Assembly: GCA_024693505.1 (NCBI GenBank)
Contig: JAILKU010000024.1
Span: forward strand, 1 to 43,507
From: Bacteroidaceae bacterium
GTDB taxonomy: Bacteria; Bacteroidota; Bacteroidia; Bacteroidales; Bacteroidaceae
Direction: 5' to 3'
DNA: 43,507 nucleotides
Below the pieces are notes generated by a model. That model was not told the origin of the DNA. It saw only the letters and a program-made list of their open reading frames with translations, and searched no databases. Position 1 is the first letter of the stretch. Every line of letters begins with the position of its first letter. Made by a program: the position numbers and the translations under genes. Shown here piece after piece: positions 41,341 through 43,507 of the stretch.

Positions 41341-43235
41341 AAGGTGCAGACGACTATAAAGAGATTCTACACCAATACTGGGGCTACGATGACTTCCGGG
41401 GCATTCAGCTCGATATAATTGAAAGCATTGGCAGTGGTAAAGACACACTGGGGCTGATGCCTACAGGAGGTGGTAAGAGTATAACATTCCAGGTTCCGGC
41501 ATTATCTATGTCCGGAACCTGTATTGTTATTACCCCTCTCATAGCATTGATGAAGGACCAGGTCAGAGCTCTGAGGAATCTGGGTATAAAAGCTACGGCC
41601 TTATTCTCTGGACAAAGCAGGGAAGAAAACATCGTAGCCTTGGACAATTGCATATTAGGCGGATATAAATTCCTATATGTCTCACCCGAAAGATTGTCCT
41701 CAGATATATTCCTCACCAAGCTTCGCCACTTCAAGATAAGCTTTATCACAGTTGACGAAGCACATTGCATCAGTCAATGGGGCTATGATTTCCGTCCCTC
41801 TTACCTGCAAATAGCTGAAATCAGGAAGGAATTACCCGACGTACCCGTTCTGGCGCTGACTGCCACAGCAACACCAGACGTTGCCAAGGACATCCAGAAA
41901 CAGCTACTCTTCCGGAAGGAGAATGTCTTCAGAATGAGTTTTGAACGAAAGAACTTAGCCTATTTCATTTACAAGACAGATCACAGATACAATGGTATAC
42001 GCCGTATTCTAAGCAGCATACCCGGTTCCAGCATCATATATACCCGCAACAGACAAAACTGTCAGGACATATCTGAGCAACTGAATAAAGAGGGTTTCTC
42101 CTCAACCTACTACCACGCCGGACTTCAAAACTCAATCAAGGACGAAAGACAAAGTAAATGGTTACACGGCGAGACCCGTATCATGGTCGCTACAAATGCA
42201 TTTGGAATGGGCATCAATAAGCCTGATGTTAGGACAGTCATTCATATGGACATCCCCGATTCATTGGAAGAATATTTTCAGGAAGCGGGCCGAGCTGGAC
42301 GCGATGGCGAGAAATCGTATGCCATTATAGTTATGGACGGCAAGGAAATGCAGATATTCAACCGAAGACTCTCGCAACACTTTCCTGAAGAAGAAACCAT
42401 AAAAGAAATATATGAAAATGTTTGCGACTATCTGCAAGTTGCTGTGGGAGATGGGTTGAATGTCACGCGGGAATTTAATATAGAGGAATTTTGCCGCATA
42501 TTTCATTCCCATCCTATAATGGCACGGAATGCATTATCAATTCTTGATAAGGCGGGTTATATTGAATACACAGACGCAGAAGAAGGAGACAGCAGGCTGA
42601 AAATAAGCGCCACCAGAAACGATTTATATCGCATCGTAAATGGACTTGAAGAAACAATAATTAATTCCATGCTCCGCCATTATGGGGGAATCTTTATCAA
42701 TTTTGTTTATCTGGATGAAAGCCTGATATGCAAAGAAACAGGATTGGATATGGAAACTGTTTACCATGCATTAACAGGAATGAACAAGAAAGGGGTATTA
42801 CAATATATCCCAAGAAAGAAGATTCCACTCATTACCTTCAGAATGAAGCGGATCAAGAAAGAGAAAATAACACTACCAAAAGAGGTGTATGAAGACCGGC
42901 GTCAAAGTTATGCATTCCGACTAAAGGCAATAAAGGAATACTGTACATTAGAAACAACATGTCGTAGCAAACTCCTGTTAGGCTACTTTGGTGAGAAGCA
43001 AACTCATGACTGCGGTATCTGTGATGTATGCCAAAGAGAGAAAGCATATCACATCAATGAAGATGAATTCCAATCTATACGTCAGCATATTATCAGTCAA
43101 TTGAAGGACGGACCTCAAAAAGCATACGATATCAACACCAATGGCATCAATCAGTACAAACTCCGTCAGGTTATTGATTATATGCGGGCAAAAGAGGAAA
43201 TCATAATGAACGACCAGAATATTTACCTTGCATAA
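41337..43235 (+). CDS. recQ: ATP-dependent DNA helicase RecQ
   Basis: This 632-residue helicase has motif 0/I MPTGGGKSITFQVPAL, motif Ia ITPLIALMKDQV, DEAH in TVDEAHCISQWGYDFRPSY, motif III LALTATATP, motif V ATNAFGMGINKPDVRTVIH and motif VI QEAGRAGRDG. The Zn/RQC part has the Cys ligands CRSKLLLGYFGE...DCGICDVC. I see no clear HRDC domain; the C-terminus is a short winged-helix-like segment. It unwinds DNA 3' to 5' and works with RecJ. It is the last gene of the run; no strong hairpin follows directly, only the decanucleotide repeat. Confidence 0.94.
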   Translation: MKGADDYKEILHQYWGYDDFRGIQLDIIESIGSGKDTLGLMPTGGGKSITFQVPALSMSGTCIVITPLIALMKDQVRALRNLGIKATALFSGQSREENIVALDNCILGGYKFLYVSPERLSSDIFLTKLRHFKISFITVDEAHCISQWGYDFRPSYLQIAEIRKELPDVPVLALTATATPDVAKDIQKQLLFRKENVFRMSFERKNLAYFIYKTDHRYNGIRRILSSIPGSSIIYTRNRQNCQDISEQLNKEGFSSTYYHAGLQNSIKDERQSKWLHGETRIMVATNAFGMGINKPDVRTVIHMDIPDSLEEYFQEAGRAGRDGEKSYAIIVMDGKEMQIFNRRLSQHFPEEETIKEIYENVCDYLQVAVGDGLNVTREFNIEEFCRIFHSHPIMARNALSILDKAGYIEYTDAEEGDSRLKISATRNDLYRIVNGLEETIINSMLRHYGGIFINFVYLDESLICKETGLDMETVYHALTGMNKKGVLQYIPRKKIPLITFRMKRIKKEKITLPKEVYEDRRQSYAFRLKAIKEYCTLETTCRSKLLLGYFGEKQTHDCGICDVCQREKAYHINEDEFQSIRQHIISQLKDGPQKAYDINTNGINQYKLRQVIDYMRAKEEIIMNDQNIYLA

Positions 43236-43280
43236 AAAAGCAATTAACACGTATCAGTTCCCAATTCACACTTCTCTCAC

Positions 43281-43375
43281 ATCCATTCCTCCCATTCTTC
43301 CCATTACCTCCCATCAACTCCCATTCCTCCCATCAACTCCCATTACTTCCCATCAACTCCCATCAACTCCCATCA
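43281..43375. repeat. Degenerate decanucleotide tandem repeat
   Basis: About ten back-to-back copies of a 9-10-base unit, best form TCCCATCAAC, with variants TCCCATTACT, TCCCATTCC and TCCCATTCT. It lies between the end of recQ and the terminator of the rRNA operon. No gene in it. Confidence 0.75.
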
Positions 43376-43386
43376 CAAACAGAAAA

Positions 43387-43414
43387 AGCCCCCCGGTCTC
43401 ATGACCGGAGGGCT
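43387..43414 (-). terminator. Terminator of the rRNA operon
   Basis: On the minus strand, arms of 12 bases (one mismatch) around a four-base loop, followed by TTTTT; it lies 19 bases past the end of 5S rRNA. Confidence 0.8.
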
Positions 43415-43432
43415 CCTCTTATCGGAAAAAAC

Positions 43433-43507
43433 GGCGGCGACCTACTCTCCCACGGGTGTGCAGTACCATCGGCGCGGACGGGCTTAACTTCTCTGTTCGG
43501 AATGGGA
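43433..43507 (-). rRNA. rrf: 5S ribosomal RNA (3' part)
   Basis: The reverse strand reads CCGAACAGAGAAGTTAAGCC, GATGGTACTGC and GGGAGAGTAGGTCGCCGCC, the conserved loop and 3' end of bacterial 5S rRNA. About 75 of the expected 110-115 bases are present; the 5' part and the 23S and 16S genes lie beyond the right edge. The exact 3' end is uncertain by a few bases. Confidence 0.93.

Noticed and set aside
43281..43375. Possible CRISPR array or coding repeat
   Set aside because: Units of 9-10 bases without spacers; no open frame of note.

Overview
The window reads as a chromosomal piece of a Bacteroidota bacterium, most likely Prevotella or a close relative. Signs of this are the repeated promoter form TTTG-N19/20-TAnnTTTG, the near absence of Shine-Dalgarno sites, a type IX secretion sorting tail on a large surface protein, GH78/GH109/DUF1080 carbohydrate genes, DUF4837, and an LptE/SecG cluster of Bacteroidales type. 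No phage, insertion sequence, CRISPR array or tRNA was seen. The right edge cuts into a 5S rRNA gene on the minus strand, so a ribosomal RNA operon lies beyond it.

Layout. 1-6.9 kb (minus): start of a lipoprotein that looks like a beta-propeller glycosidase, a truncated GH78 rhamnosidase remnant, a 1871-residue repetitive surface protein and an HU-like DNA-binding protein. 7.1-15.3 kb: a three-gene RND efflux operon (adaptor, pump, outer-membrane channel) lying between two paralogous AraC regulators. 15.3-19 kb: a non-coding stretch with a possible small RNA, a small exported protein, a Na+/Ca2+ exchanger-type antiporter, a tiny Cys-containing protein and an exported TPR protein. 19.3-24.1 kb: tatA, a Tat-signal Gfo/Idh/MocA oxidoreductase, an exported DUF1080 protein, a lipoprotein TIM-barrel protein and tatC. 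24.1-26.7 kb: a winged-helix protein, a small lipoprotein and a GH109-like protein with a Lys/Ala-rich tail. 26.9-34 kb (plus): rlmN, DUF4837, a degenerate PdxA-like protein, a sigma-54 activator, lptE, a TPR protein, secG and a BadF/GlcNAc-kinase-like protein. 34.0-34.15 kb: a promoter-plus-terminator unit without an ORF, the best small-RNA candidate. 34.2-36.6 kb: an Mla-type ABC ATPase/permease pair (minus) and, divergently, lptB. 36.7-43.2 kb (plus): a 4 x 21-bp repeat element, a Xaa-Pro aminopeptidase, an exported C1B cysteine peptidase, recJ and recQ; then a decanucleotide repeat and the end of the rRNA operon.

The most interesting system is the tat cluster. Its three enzyme genes have the composition of the 3-keto-glycoside route of glycan cleavage (oxidise C3, eliminate, hydrate). 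All three carry export signals, and the one that needs a nucleotide cofactor carries the Tat signal. The cluster therefore looks like an envelope sugar-oxidation module packaged with its own folded-protein translocase. Other points of note are the two small-RNA candidates, a symmetric triple ACCCGGGT element before tatC, the PdxA-like protein that lacks all its expected metal ligands, and the 21-bp repeat that is open as heptads on both strands.
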